Positions 12,495 to 23,619 of a stretch of DNA of 64,000 nucleotides are shown in pieces (within the stretch, counting starts at the first letter, position 1; each line of letters starts with the position of its first letter). Origin of the DNA: Eleusine coracana subsp. coracana (Eukaryota; Streptophyta; Magnoliopsida; Poales; Poaceae). The translations under genes were made by a program, and so were the position numbers. The notes below the pieces were generated by a model, which ran no database searches, was not told the DNA's origin, and worked only from the letters and a program-made list of their open reading frames with translations. Where the stretch lies: NCBI GenBank assembly GCA_032690845.1, contig CM064427.1:5033501-5097500 (forward strand), given 5' to 3'.

Positions 12495-12920
12495 CTAGAA
12501 TGAAACATTCACATGTTCAACATTGCATACACACACAATGGCCACAGCTTTTTTGTTTCCCAGAACGGTCATTTGCAAACAATCACAGTGAATCCTAGTT
12601 CTACAAAGTACAAAGTGAGTAGACTCATCAGCACCATTATAAGTGGACACTTGAAGAAAAAATAATGGTTGGAATAACAGTATTTCCCCAATCTCTGGTT
12701 GATACCGATAGATTCTGAGAGCTACAGTATCAAAAGTATTTTGATTCACACTACCACTCTGGTTAATACAAACATGACCTACTGAAATCTGACGGTCTTC
12801 ACTTCTTACATCCTGAACTATGCTGCAGAGAAAACAAACTTTTAAACTCAACACTTGAAGAGGTTGGCCATTGCATCAGCTAGATGGGAAGTCGTTGCTG
12901 GTAGGTATCACAAGTGAACC
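12495..12920 (-). other. Probable 3' UTR and downstream flank of the HAL3-like gene
   Basis: Directly downstream of the TGA at 12921 on the minus strand. The sequence is AT-rich with no recognisable protein. The poly(A) site was not located. Confidence 0.4.
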
Positions 12921-13614
12921 TCATGTGCCATGGGTTTGTGGCTTGCATGCAAGCCTCACGAAAGCATATATCTGTGAGGTTTCAGCCATTGCACCATTTC
13001 CATAATCGCCACACGCCAGCTTTTTCACAACAGGAGGGATCGACCTTATGCCCAGTTGGCTGATTGTCTGAAGATGACGCTCTGTGAATGGGTTATTCCA
13101 CATGAAAGTGTTCATAGCTGGGGCAACAAAGACTGGTTTTCTGTAGTCCCATGCTCTCACTATGCATGTCAAGAGGTTGTCACATAGACCGCCGGCAATC
13201 TGAAAAAAAAAATCTATTGTCACTTTCTGTATGCGACTAAGCTAATTTGCTGATCACACCAAAGAAAAGACATACCTTAGCCAAGGTATTTGCTGATAAT
13301 GGAGCAATCACCATGATATCTGCCCACTTTCGCAGTTCTATGTGTAAAACTTCATCTCCTATCTTGTTCCAGGTAGACCACTCATCATCATCAGTGTAAA
13401 GAACAATGCCACTAGGAAGAGATGATTTATCAAAGAAATGCATTGACGCTTCGGTGGCCACGGCTCGGACTTCTGCCCACTCAGAGAAACTACGACAAAG
13501 GCTCTCAAATTTTATAGCAGCTACACTTCCTGAAGCAGCAAGAAGGACCCTAGGCTTACTAGGCTGTGGGTAGTCTAGCATTAAATTGTCCTGTACTGAC
13601 TCCGATGTAGCCAT
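12921..13614 (-). CDS. HAL3: Phosphopantothenoylcysteine decarboxylase (HAL3-type flavoprotein)
   Basis: Two coding exons (13614-13276 and 13199-12921, 77 bp intron between) give 205 aa, the usual length of plant HAL3. The enzyme removes CO2 from 4'-phosphopantothenoylcysteine to give 4'-phosphopantetheine in coenzyme A synthesis, using FMN; plant HAL3 has also been linked to salt tolerance. Visible signatures: the Rossmann-like start PRVLLAASGSVAAIK (21-35), catalytic His91 in LHIEL, the IAPLSANTLAKIAGGLCDNLL flavin-binding core at the exon junction, PAMNTFMW (140-147) with substrate-clamp Asn143, and ACGD (175-178) with the redox Cys176. All key residues are present, so it should be active. 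It starts at the first ATG. Exon 2 ends in a short non-conserved tail. Identity is very secure. Confidence 0.96.
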
Positions 13615-14640
13615 CCGCTCTGTTTGAACTGCTCAACTACATAGGATTACAGTAAGTCAGATAATTTCACAATGTTTGGAATGAAGAAAGAAAACAGGGA
13701 AAATATCATTTCAAAATCCAAAAACAAATAAATCATTACTCTGTCTTTCACTAGCAAAACTACTATATGCCACCATTAGAAACTCTAAACCTGTTCAATA
13801 ATGTTGCTATGGAAAACCAGTACTACAGCTTTTCTTGATCCTAGGCTCAAATGTTTCAATTTAGCTAAGACAATGTGATGGTTCAGCAAATGAATTAAGT
13901 GAAGGTTTATGATCTGATAGGCACTGCAGAATGGAAATGTAGCGCAGATATTGTCCAGTGTAATCTAAAGACCTGAAACTCGTTATGAATTCAGATTCCA
14001 GGGGTTTCTTTTTCTTTTTAGCAAATGGATTCCAAGGGTTCCAGCACCATAGTTGCAAATTTCTTTCACAACTCCATATAACTGCAACTCACAGCATACA
14101 TCCAAATTCATGTCTGAACATGGTTCATGTTCATACATGAATCCTGGATACAACTACCAGCTTAGCAAATTCAAGATAATTGCAGAACAGTAATGCACTG
14201 ACAGGTTCAGTTGTTGGTAATACATTCGCAGAAAAAAAAGGAGATGTTCATAACAGTGAAAAAGTGGATCCAGTTAGTTCAAGTTCCCAAAGTGCTCCAG
14301 GAAGAGGTAGCCTACAGAGGTGGACCAACCAGATGAATCTGAGGTAACCTACAGAGGTGGAATCCAGTTGTTTCGAGGCCACCGTTCCAGGAAGAAGTCC
14401 TCATCCCTGATTGGGAATTTGGATGAAATCTCCCCATCCCCGTCCTGTCCCCGCCCAAAGACGAAAATTTCTTCCGCCCCCGCGCAGGGATCGACGGGGT
14501 CCCCATCCCCGCTACATCCAACCTAAAGTTCAACTACAAATGGGAGGAGGAAGATTAGCGGATTGGGGAGGAGAGTTCAGCTCTCACCTTCCCTTCGAAG
14601 CTGCAGGAGGGCGGGCTAGCTAAGCAAATCCAAGGCGGCA
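13615..14640 (-). promoter_or_regulatory. 5' UTR with leader intron of HAL3
   Basis: A good minus-strand donor (GGGAAG|GTGAGAG) at about 14586 follows a GC-rich block. Candidate acceptors lie just upstream of the ATG at 13614 (for example TATGTAG at about 13640). This suggests a noncoding first exon and a leader intron of nearly 1 kb. Inside the intron, at about 14300-14350, a short motif (AGGTAGCCTACAGAGGTGG) is repeated. The promoter probably lies at 14600-14880. Confidence 0.5.
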
Positions 14641-14950
14641 GGCTTGTGCCCCGTTCTGGCCGCCGGAGACCGAGCCGTGCGTGCTCGCTGCGCCGCTGCG
14701 ATGCTGCCTGTGTGTGCGGCAACGACGGGACGCAGATCCTCTACCGTTGGGGCAGGCGCGTGCAGTCGCACCACCATCCACCGTCCGTGACATCCGTCCG
14801 ACGCCAGTGCTTGCTGCAGCTGCTTGCTTTGCGGCTTTTCTCATGGAAGCCCCTCTCCTTTTTCGAATTTTGAGGCACAGCTAAACCCCCCAATTGTTTT
14901 TTCTTGACCAGAAATAAAAATTTTGATGCAATGCAATAATTACAATACTA

Positions 14951-15164
14951 CTCTGTTTTAAAATTATTATCGCTGTTGAATTTTTTAGTTATATTTAATT
15001 ATTTGTCTTATTTAAAACACTTGTTTTTATATAAAAATTATAAGTTATATTTAAAATTTGTCTAGTGAGAAAATACATTATAATTTTTGAAAATTTTAAA
15101 ATAAGACAAATGTTAATGATAATAAAAAAATTTAATGACGATACAAAATTTGAAATGGAGAGAG
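14951..15164. mobile_element. Stowaway-type MITE
   Basis: A 214 bp AT-rich element starts CTCTGTTTTAAAATTATTAT and ends TTTGAAATGGAGAGAG, flanked by TA at 14949-14950 and 15165-15166. The family resembles the elements at 874-1125 and 37959-38191, including the conserved interior ATTTGTCTTATT. Confidence 0.8.
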
Positions 15165-15395
15165 TATGTCCGATACATTGTGCACTCCACCTCCTGCCTT
15201 GTGCTCTAGCATGAAGAGGAACAAAGAACTGTTTTGTTTGCTTCGTGCGGCCTGCTGGCTGCTGGCATCTCCATCTCCATGCATGTTTCTTTTCTCATGG
15301 CATTATATATGTCGAGATACTCTAGACGTCCAGCGTAAAAAAAAAAAAAACTGTTTGCTTTAACGTTTTTATCGAGAAAAGAAAAAGAGCCTTTT

Positions 15396-15934
15396 TTTTG
15401 TATGTGGAGCACTTAATAAATATGGTTTTGTTTGTTGGATATCAAAACTCTATATTTTATCTCTTGCACACTAAGAAATTATGTCTTTTGTCTATAGAAC
15501 ACATTAGCACGAGAAGTGAATATTTTCAATATTTTTATCTCAATCCATACAATGTCATTTGCAACTTGAAATTTAGCACAAACATATATTGATGCATTTC
15601 TTATACTTGTGTTTTTTTGACATATTTATTGTTGATGTTTGCATGACTTTTCAACAAAAAATATTTATTTTTAAAATAAATTTGTGCAAATAATCGATAA
15701 AATTTAAGAAAAAATCACATGAATATAAAATATAACAATGTATTTTAATGTCAAATTTTAACTTGCAATACGTTTTGTGCATTAAGATAAAAATATTACA
15801 AATATTCACTTCTTCTGGTAAAATGCTCTACAGACAAAAATCATAATTTCTTAGTGTTCAAAAGAATAGAAAATATAATATTACGGTATTCTATAGACAA
15901 AACCATGTTTATTGAGTGTACTACATACCAAAAG
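15396..15934. mobile_element. Fold-back element with long inverted repeats
   Basis: The left arm (GTATGTGGAGCACTTAATAA onward) and the right arm, read inward from about 15934 (GTATGTAGTACACTCAATAA onward), are inverted copies for roughly 150 bp. The arms include the shared stretch CACTAAGAAATTATG and a GAAGTGAATATTT motif. Long arms of this kind suggest a Mutator-like or fold-back MITE. I could not find a clear target duplication, so the exact ends and class are open. Confidence 0.6.
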
Positions 15935-15948
15935 TCCAAACAAAAATG

Positions 15949-16228
15949 CAGGCGCGGCTCTACAGTAGTAGCATGGGGGACAGCTGTCCCCCTAAAAATT
16001 TGCAAAAGAACCAAATACAAAGTGTCCTTAATGTGTTATAGGTATGTATAAACCTTGTAAATATTATTGTTCTGAGTCCAAATCTATACTAGAGGAAAAA
16101 ACAGTTTACCATGACATTGAATTGAACTACTTAATTATTCATGGCTTATATTTATATATATTTTTGTTAATTTTGTTTGGCCTGTATAATTTTGCACCCT
16201 CATAATTCCGAACCTGGATCCGCCACTG
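15949..16228. mobile_element. hAT-type MITE
   Basis: A 280 bp element with ends CAGGCGCGGCTCTAC and, inward from the right, CAGTGGCGGATCC. It is flanked by perfect 8 bp repeats CAAAAATG (15941-15948 and 16229-16236). The CAGNGGCGGA-type terminus is common among grass hAT elements. It is noncoding and lies 14 bp from the fold-back element. Confidence 0.85.
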
Positions 16229-16236
16229 CAAAAATG

Positions 16237-17065
16237 TTTATACAACTCGTCTTGTTGGGACGATTCAGACTACCGCAACGAAGAAATAAATGCAAAGGTA
16301 GCAGGCAAGTAGCGTTGGATGTCAGGGTAGTTCGTATTGTTGAACGTCGCTGACGGTGGATGCATGGTGGTTCGTATTGTTGGATGTCGTTGACGGTGGA
16401 TGGTGATGGCGTATTGGCTTGGTTCGACTGACTACGTGACTACTGCACGCGCCTACCCAGTACCGACGGTAGAGGATCTGCGTCCACGACAAATGCACGG
16501 TGTGAGGCTGTGAGCTATATAGTGCTGTTGATGCTTTTCGCATCTCCGGTGGTGTGTTTTGTGTATCTCTTGGGAGTTGGGAGGATGTGATCGACCCAAT
16601 GAGGAAGAGCAGAACCTCGTAAGAAACCCTGCTGTCTGCTTGTGCAAGCCTATAAGGCACAAATGAATGAATGAATCGATGGCTTGTTCCAAGTCCTAAC
16701 GACCAGAGAGGCACAGTACTAGATTCGATACAAAGGTGTGATGATCGAGAAATGGCGACTATAATTAGCTGTAGCACCTCAATATCCAAAAAAAAATGAG
16801 GACATCAAACTTCAACAGAAAACGAAGAAGAAAGTAAAAATAAACTAGAGAACCACGATCGATCTAAAGCCATCTTAATAATGTTCCACACAGTAAACAC
16901 ATGATTACTTACATGCGCGCGCACGGTAAAAAATATAACAGCGTGGTTTCACAAGCATCTGCATGCGCGTGTGCCGCGTCACAAATATATTACACGCGCA
17001 GCCGATGAAACAGTAATTATCAACAAAGCCATGCGAGCGCGGCAGTAGATCCCTCATCATCAGAA
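16237..17065. other. Intergenic; 3' flank of the small gene at 17066
   Basis: Around 16310-16400 two stretches related to GTTGACGGTGGATG follow one another, a short tandem duplication. An open minus-strand frame of about 155 codons at 16322-16789 lacks any recognised motif and I do not call it. The sequence next to 17065 is probably 3' UTR. Confidence 0.35.
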
Positions 17066-17413
17066 TCAGAACCCGGCGGTGGCGACGGGCCCGAAGGAGG
17101 CGGCGCCGGCATGTGCGCTGTCTATGCCGCCGGGAAGGCGCAGGGCGCCCATGAGCGCGGTGCCCTCGACGAGGTCGCGCAGGACCTCCGCGTAGCACGC
17201 GCGCAGCCGCCGCAGCGACCGCCGGTACACCGCCGCGAGCCACCGCACGCGGAGCCGAAGCCGCAGCGCCACGAACAGTCTCTTCCTCCTCCCGCCCTCG
17301 CCGCCGCCGCTTCCCGCATCACCGCCCAGCCTCACCACCGCCATCGCCTTCCTCCGGCCGCCGCCGCGGCTCGGCGGCGCCCCCGCCCTCCGCCGTGGCA
17401 GGCGGAACTGCAT
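17066..17413 (-). CDS. Small basic protein of unknown function, intronless
   Basis: The frame gives 115 aa from the ATG at 17413. The N-terminus is arginine/glycine rich. The middle reads RLRLRVRWLAAVYRRSLRRLRACYAEVLRDLVEG, an amphipathic basic helix. The C-terminal tail is GAASFGPVATAGF. I have an impression that similar short intronless proteins with an RW-AAVYRR-LRRLR core occur widely in plants, but I cannot name a domain. Support for a real gene comes from the dedicated TATA box about 60 bp upstream, the strong third-position GC bias, and the concentration of non-random residues in the helix. No signal peptide or membrane segment is evident. The function is unknown. Confidence 0.7.
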   Translation of the reverse strand: MQFRLPRRRAGAPPSRGGGRRKAMAVVRLGGDAGSGGGEGGRRKRLFVALRLRLRVRWLAAVYRRSLRRLRACYAEVLRDLVEGTALMGALRLPGGIDSAHAGAASFGPVATAGF

Positions 17414-17466
17414 CGCTGATCGACCTCCTTGACTGCCTCACCACGTGAGCTCGCTGCTAGATCGCT

Positions 17467-17481
17467 GGATATATATATATG
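17467..17481 (-). promoter_or_regulatory. TATA box of the small intronless gene
   Basis: The minus strand reads CCATATATATATATCC here, 55-65 bp upstream of the ATG at 17413. That spacing fits a short 5' UTR. Confidence 0.6.
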
Positions 17482-18876
17482 GGCACTGATCACTCCAGCC
17501 TCGATCTACTTGTGAATCAAGTCGCCATTGGGATTTGGGAAGAAGCTACGTGTGAGGAGGCAGCTTTCGGCGTCCTTGCTTGTTTCGCAGGGTGCGCTCT
17601 AATTATAGCACTCAGTACTCAGAGAGACGACTTTGCTTACGTTACGTCGATGCCAGTGGGAGTCTCAGTTTAGTAGTTACGAGATGACTTCAGTTGGTAT
17701 GGTTTGTTTATACTACGATGACGCTGCGTTCGCCAATACGAGTCGCTTCTTTCTCCGGAAGGGGTGATGCCTTATGGGAGTGCCAAAGGGTCAGATCGAA
17801 GAGCTAATCGGGGCAGGTGATATATGTTCGTCTCAAATTTTTTTTAAAGAAAAAGAACAAGGTCGTTACTTGGTTTCAACCTTTCAGGCAATGAAACTAG
17901 GGGGGCGCCCTTTTATCTAAAAAAAGGAAAGAAGAATAAGGTCGTTACGTCAAGCCAGTACAGAATGAGACGCGATAGACGATGGCAGTCATAGAATTGT
18001 AGTATACGATGTGACATGTGGAGAGTAAGCGAGGAGTAATTTTAGGTGCTCAGTAACGACATATATGCATGCATACATGCATATATATATATGATTGGAA
18101 CAGGCTGGATTAACAACCTCTTCTACATACTACAATTTCAATATATTGTGATACTCCATCTATAATTAATGTTTGAGAAGAAAATATATATAGACACTAC
18201 TAGTATCTTACATCCAGCCACCACATATATTGTTTTTGGAAGCAACAGCTGCCACATGATTAAAACGAATTACAAACTTCATTACGACCTATTAGAGAGG
18301 AAGATAAGATAGTCTGAATGATTTCTCTCGTCATTGATTGAGTGATCTGGCCTGTGTCAACTATCATTTAAGAATATGCAAAATGACATGTTGAGTCAAC
18401 GGGTCAGCCAAATTTGCTAACAATCGGACAAAAGAAAACATAACTGGAGTTTCTCTGGATCAGGGATGTGACAGTGCAATAATATGAGCTTATAAGATGT
18501 GATCTGAAGAATGCTAGTGAAGATAAGATCGGGGAGAAGAGTTGTGAGGCTATAGATGCCTATAGTTTGGCTTGAGAGCTAACATTTTTATACAAGGCTA
18601 TAAGCAAGCATTACGAGGATAAGCTGCAAAAGTTTTGTGTACACGTGAGGTAGCTGCGGTTTTTGTGAGCCTCTAAAAGATGCTTTGGACGGACTCATTT
18701 AGAACAGACAAAAATAAATTTGACGGGATCAGGTATGTTTCATTCAAAAAATTGGTTAATAGCAGAGCTTGCAATTTTTCATATTCCAACAAATGCACGT
18801 TGTATGTGCCATGACGAGGTGGTTTTGATTCCTTGGTCGTCCTGATGGATTACAAAAAGAGCACAAGAACTGTAGT
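17482..18876. other. Intergenic, AT-rich
   Basis: No gene is seen. At about 18057-18095 there is a palindromic ATATGCATGCATACATGCATAT stretch followed by (AT)n. Confidence 0.4.
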
Positions 18877-19997
18877 CACTATGGGAAATCAGAGGTTTGC
18901 CGTGTGCACTGTCAAAATCCGAAAAATCCACGGCAAAGTCTTTGCCGTAGGTTGCATACGGTAAAAGGCGCACGGCAAAAATCCTGACGGTAAAGCCGCC
19001 TTTGCCGTGTGCCTTCTATCGAGCACACGGCAAAAACTTTGCCGTATGTCAAAAATACACACGGTAAAATATAAATCATATAAAACAAAAAAGAATAGCA
19101 AAAAAAAAAAAAAATTGGCACTCAAGAACCCCGCCCGCCCGTCTCCGTCGCAAGTCGTGGTGTTTTTTCACGTGCTACGCGCAAGTTGCTCCCGTCAAGA
19201 ATCGAACCTGCAACCTCACCCTTCGCGCGTAGCCTCCCCTACTCCTACACCACACATTCAATTGTAACTACTAACCGCGTTCACTCTTTTTATAGTTTAC
19301 CTCTTTACCGAGTGCATTCTATCGGTCACACGGCAAAGACCATGTTTATCGTGTGCCTTATATCGATCACACGGCAAAGACCATGTTTATCGTGTGCCTT
19401 ATATCAGGTACACGGCAAAGATCTATTTTTATATTTTTTAATATATTTTTTATTGACTAAATTAATTCGAATGAAAAAGTATTGAACTATAAAATTGTAA
19501 CTTATTAAGATCTATAACTTTTATTTTGGTCATTTGTTCATTTGATAAAATGGTATTAACATTGTTCACGAATCTTATATGTCTCATCGAATGTTTCATG
19601 AAACTATATGATATTATTAGATTTTGTGAACAATGTTTTGGATTAAATTGAGTAATGCACAAATGATAAAAATAAAAGTTGTAAGTTTTTAAAAGTTATA
19701 CAACTTTGTAGTTCAAATTTGTTTGACTTGAATTAATTTATGATTTTAAATATAATTTAAATTTATATTTTACCGAGTGTTAAGGAAAAAACACTTGACA
19801 AAGAGCGTGTTTGTCGTGTGTCAAGTAAGACACGGCAAACACCCATCTTTGTCGTGTGTCAATTTTTTTTACACACGACAAAGATTTTGCCGTGTGTTTT
19901 AATTTAGCACACGGTAAACACCATCTTTGTCGTGTGCCCGAAACAAATCACACGGTAAAGTTTCAGACACACGGCAAAGATTGATTTTCCCGTAGTG
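18877..19997. mobile_element. Non-autonomous CACTA (En/Spm) transposon
   Basis: A 1121 bp element begins CACTATGGGAAATCA. Read inward from the right it begins CACTACGGGAAAATCA. It is flanked by the 3 bp target duplication AGT (18874-18876 and 19998-20000). The subterminal regions carry many copies, in both orientations, of a TTTGCCGTGTGC / CACACGGCAAAG motif, as expected for transposase-binding sites of CACTA elements. Around 19330-19410 a 53 bp unit (CACGGCAAAGACCATGTTTA) is tandemly repeated. No transposase is encoded. Confidence 0.93.
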
Positions 19998-20000
19998 AGT

Positions 20001-21980
20001 GTTTCAGGGCTGCACAGCCAGTTGCTGTCCACAACACAGTATCGAGAAAAGGAGATTGGCTAGAGCCTACTGCCTCAAAGAAGGTTGTGATTGATGTAAA
20101 AAAAAAAGAAGTTTGTGATTATGATCCTTTTTAATGGAGCTCCGGCGAGACCCTAACCCGTCGAGCCGCCCACTTCCCACCCCCTCCACCTGCCGCTTCC
20201 CCGCCGTCATCGACTTCCTCACCCCCACCCCGACTTGGCCCAACCGCCATCCTCCGCCACCCGGCCGGCGGCGTCCCCGCCACCGCGCCGCCCGCCCATA
20301 ACCCGCCACCTCCGCCTGGCTTGTCTTCCGCCCCAAACCTTCTCTAAGGCTGCAGCAGTCCGATGAACCCCAACCCCAACCCCAAACCTTAACCTCACCG
20401 GACTGCTCGCCGGAGTTGGGGAGGCGGCTCGAGCTTGCCGGATTTGAGGGAGAGAGAGAGGAAGGGTGAAGAGAGGGGTTGAGAAAATTTGAGTGTTGGT
20501 TGGGTGTAAAACACTCTGTGTGTAGTACAGCATTTCCGTTAATTTTAAGTTTTCTTATTAGAAATGAGGTATTAAAGAACTGCTGAAGTAGTGTTTTCCA
20601 ATATCTAAAAATTTGTTTTTGTCCATTCCCAATAATTTTATATTAGGCATGAAATATTAAGTAACTGTTGGAGTTGCTATTATGATGTTATCAACAGGCC
20701 ACCAACACAAACGGTGCCCACAAAGTTTCTGATCCACGCGTCGCACATCCAACGGCGGCCGGGCCGAACGGAGTGCGGCAGCACAGGCGGGCATGGCCGG
20801 ACCAGCGGAGCGGCAAGGCGGAAGGGAGTGCGGTCCAGTGCGCTCTCGCCCAGGCGTGTACCCAAGATGAGGCAGATAAATCTTACCAGGAAGATGCATC
20901 ATGGTTTGATCATCATCGCCATCCTACGGCGTTGGATGATTTCGCTGGGAACGTCAATTAGGTCTGGTCTTTTAGTAAATTTTGCCCATGACAATGGAGC
21001 AGTTGCTCGAGTAGTTTGAATCCATTGTGGATTACGACCGGAAATCAGTGGTTGCATTCTTCCATCAACTCGATCTCTGCTCCCAGCATCAGACATCACC
21101 CTCCTATGTAAGAGTCCAAGCCGACTCCACCTCGTTCCACACATCCAAAAATTCATACATAATCAGCTAACACGGATTTCATCAGGGACTTTATTCTGGC
21201 ATGTGTATTGAATGCAACTGATCTAGCGACGATACGTACAAAAAACTACAAACTCATCAAAGTAACCGAGTGAAAAAGCTTAAAGATAAAATAAATGAGA
21301 GAAATAACATCATGAAGGACCAGGAAACATTCAGAGAAAGAAAGGGACTTATAAATTAGGATGCACAGAACAGAGGATAATGTCACCAACTTCATATGAA
21401 ACGAGTAAATAGAAGAACGCTGTCAAGGCACAGCATGAATAACTAGTTCTTTAATGGGTAACGGACATAACCAAAGCAGAGAGCAACATGATGAAAGTTC
21501 TGCTGACGACTCAATCCAGAAAAGAGCACATCCACATTAGAAACTCAGTGTAAACAGACTTCCACATTCTTCTAATTGCAGGAAAGGTGTGGTCTAATTG
21601 GTGAAAGCACTCGTCTTCTCAGAGATCTTTATTCGGAGCTTTTTCTGACACACGAGAGAGAGTACCCTTACAGAGATTTCTTTGGAGTTCTTTTTAACAT
21701 ATGAGAGAATCACCACCTTCTTATGGAGATTTCGTTGGAGTTAAACATGAGAGTGGGTCGGCTTACAGAGACTTGTTGGAGTTCTTTTGACACATCAGAC
21801 TTCAGAAATTAGCTTATAGGTCAGTTGAGATGTTAAGAGAGCTTCTGGTTCTGATTTAGTCTACATGAGATGCGCGGTTGAGTTAGCATGACCCTTACAG
21901 AATTTTATGGAGTGCTATCGATGATTCTTCAGAGGTACCAACATTTATGCTTGGAATTTGCAGATTCTGCAGAGTGTACA
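20001..21980. other. Intergenic with repeat fragments
   Basis: A GC-rich block at 20130-20460 gives open frames on both strands without a recognised domain. The segment 20528-20683 belongs to the same repeat family as 59210-59347. The rest shows nothing I can assign. Confidence 0.4.
20528..20683. repeat. Dispersed repeat, copy 1 (MITE fragment)
   Basis: Shares with 59210-59347 the order TTTCTTATTAG, GGTATT, AGAACTGCT, CCAATAT, CCATTCCCAATA, then an ending like ACTGTTGGAGTTGCT. The GGAGTTGCT end resembles PIF/Harbinger-type MITEs. I did not resolve complete ends. Confidence 0.55.
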
Positions 21981-21984
21981 GGGA

Positions 21985-22465
21985 GAACCTTGTAAAAGTC
22001 AGCTTCAAGTGGACAGGAGATGCTTTTCAAGTTCGCTCCTAGCCTTGGGAAAACCTTATGAGAGTCAGCAAGTCAACAGGAGATGCTTTTCAAGTTAGTT
22101 CCTAGCCTTGGTGGAGAACGGAGAACCTTAGGAGAGTCAGCAAGTCAACAGGAGATACTTTCCAAGTTAGCTCCTAGCCTTGGGAAAACCTTCTGAGACT
22201 CAGAAAATCAACAGGAGATGCTTTCCAAGTTAGCTCCTAGCCTTGGGGGAGAACGGAGAACCTTAGGAGAGTCAGCAAGTCAATAGGAGATACTTTCCAA
22301 GTTAGCTCCTAGCCTTGGGAAAACCTTGTGAGACTCAGCAAATCAACAGGAGATGCTTTCCAAGTTAGCTCCTAGCCTTGGGAGAACCTTCTGAGACTCA
22401 CCAAATCAACAGGAGATGCTTTTCAAGTTAGCTTCTAGCCTCAGGAGTCAGCTTCTGAGTCAATC
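21985..22465. repeat. Tandem repeat, about 7 units of 63-75 bp
   Basis: Each unit reads approximately GAACCTT..GAGA.TCAGCAA, TCAACAGGAGATGCTTT, CCAAGTTAGCTCCTAGCC, TTGG. Shorter and longer units alternate, the longer having an extra GGAGAACGG, which indicates that a two-unit block of about 138 bp was itself duplicated. Flanking sequence from 21630 contains looser, older copies (GGAGTTCTTTTGACACA-like). No open frame runs through it. It lies just downstream of the membrane-protein gene on the minus strand. Confidence 0.85.
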
Positions 22466-22573
22466 TCTTAGGAGTCAGCTTCTATTTCCTGCATGCCGAT
22501 AACTCATTTCTTCAGAGTCACCTGCAACATATACACTTTTATAAGGGTCCACTTACCACTTGTAAAATATTAG

Positions 22574-23041
22574 TCAATGTATTAATGTAATTTCACTAAA
22601 TAAATGTATCAATATATTGCAACTGAAAAGACCACACAAGCAATTTGTTATCTTAGGCAACATAAACAGTCTGTCCCACATGAAAATGATGAACCACATA
22701 CTTGAACCAAAAAGAATCATCTTCAGCAATGTGCATTCAATTTTGCACTTCTCCGGGGTGAGGAAATCCATGGAAAGATGAAACAAACCCAGGGATGCCA
22801 CGCATACAAGTTGTGTCAAGCGTGATACCATGCGTGTCCACTTTCTGGCATCAGTAGCAGAGTGGGAGATAATCACAGCCAACAAACATAGATATCCTGT
22901 GAAATGAAACATGGTGACAAAAAAGACTTTTTCTTTGTCTGAGACAGTGTGCCACTTCTTGTCATCAACAGTGATAAAAGCAGCTACGGCCAGAAGCAAA
23001 AACATGACAAGGAAAGAAATGAGTGAGCGGAAGCTCTTCAT
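22574..23041 (-). CDS. Predicted four-helix membrane protein, function unknown
   Basis: The frame from the ATG at 23041 to the TGA at 22574 gives 155 aa. Four hydrophobic segments are visible: LISFLVMFLLLAVAAFITV near the N-terminus, FFVTMFHFTGYLCLLAVII, a moderately hydrophobic LVCVASLGLFHLSMDFL, and a C-terminal LLKMILFGSSMWFIIFMW. Charged loops separate them. A canonical acceptor (CAATACAG) lies at 23060, seven codons before this ATG, and in-frame reading continues up to it (DCHEKV). An upstream exon therefore probably supplies the start; a candidate ends at about 23133 with donor CTGAAG|GTGC, but its frame meets a TGA a few codons upstream. So the N-terminus is uncertain. I recognise no named family. 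Confidence 0.6.
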   Translation of the reverse strand: MKSFRSLISFLVMFLLLAVAAFITVDDKKWHTVSDKEKVFFVTMFHFTGYLCLLAVIISHSATDARKWTRMVSRLTQLVCVASLGLFHLSMDFLTPEKCKIECTLLKMILFGSSMWFIIFMWDRLFMLPKITNCLCGLFSCNILIHLFSEITLIH

Positions 23042-23449
23042 AACTTTCTCATGACAGTCCTGTATTGATAATAAATCATAAGCAATGTTGTGAGTACACA
23101 AACTAAAGAATAATAGAAAATCGTGTGCACCTTCAGATTTTTCTCCTCATTTCAGCCGGATTGACATTTTTGCTCTTATTGCGCTTGTTAGCCTCCAACC
23201 TTGGCATCAACATCATCTTCTAACCATGCAATATCACAAAGAAATATAATTCAAACGATTGATCAATTTTTTTTTTTCCACATGCTTTGCAGTCAATATC
23301 GTTTCTTGAGGGAAAAAAATAGCCATGTTACTTGAGGACTTCCACAACATAACATGAATTGATGGAGAAAGAAACAAAAATCCTACTTCACATTGAAACT
23401 GCACATGCATGCATACTATGGATACACCTCAGAGATTCACCATTAAATT

Positions 23450-23619
23450 GATACGGATGCAAAACACTGATATACCAATGATCAAGTGACTGGTACTATG
23501 AGCAAAGTAATGCTATATTTCAGTACAATGAAAACATTAACAGTGATGATTCAGTTTATTCAGTTCACACATTGAGAACTTGCACCAGAAAGACATTGGG
23601 ATCCTGGAATACTCATCAC
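23450..23619. repeat. Segmental duplication copy A, left part
   Basis: This segment and 24446-24540 together match 25805-26050. Shared stretches include ATTCAGTTTATTCAGTT, ACACATTGAGAA, GGGATCCTGGAAT and, after the inserted element, GAGCATCCATA with TATGCAGCTGCCAG. Copy A is split by the hAT element at 23620-24445; copy B is not, which shows the pre-insertion state. Confidence 0.75.

Noticed and set aside
20067..20533. Minus-strand frames and a plus-strand ATG at 20134
   Set aside because: Proline-rich low-complexity translations with stops soon after; no recognised family.
21985..22465. Repeat array considered as a CRISPR
   Set aside because: Units are contiguous, 63-75 bp, imperfect and without spacers, in a plant nuclear context. 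It is an ordinary tandem repeat.
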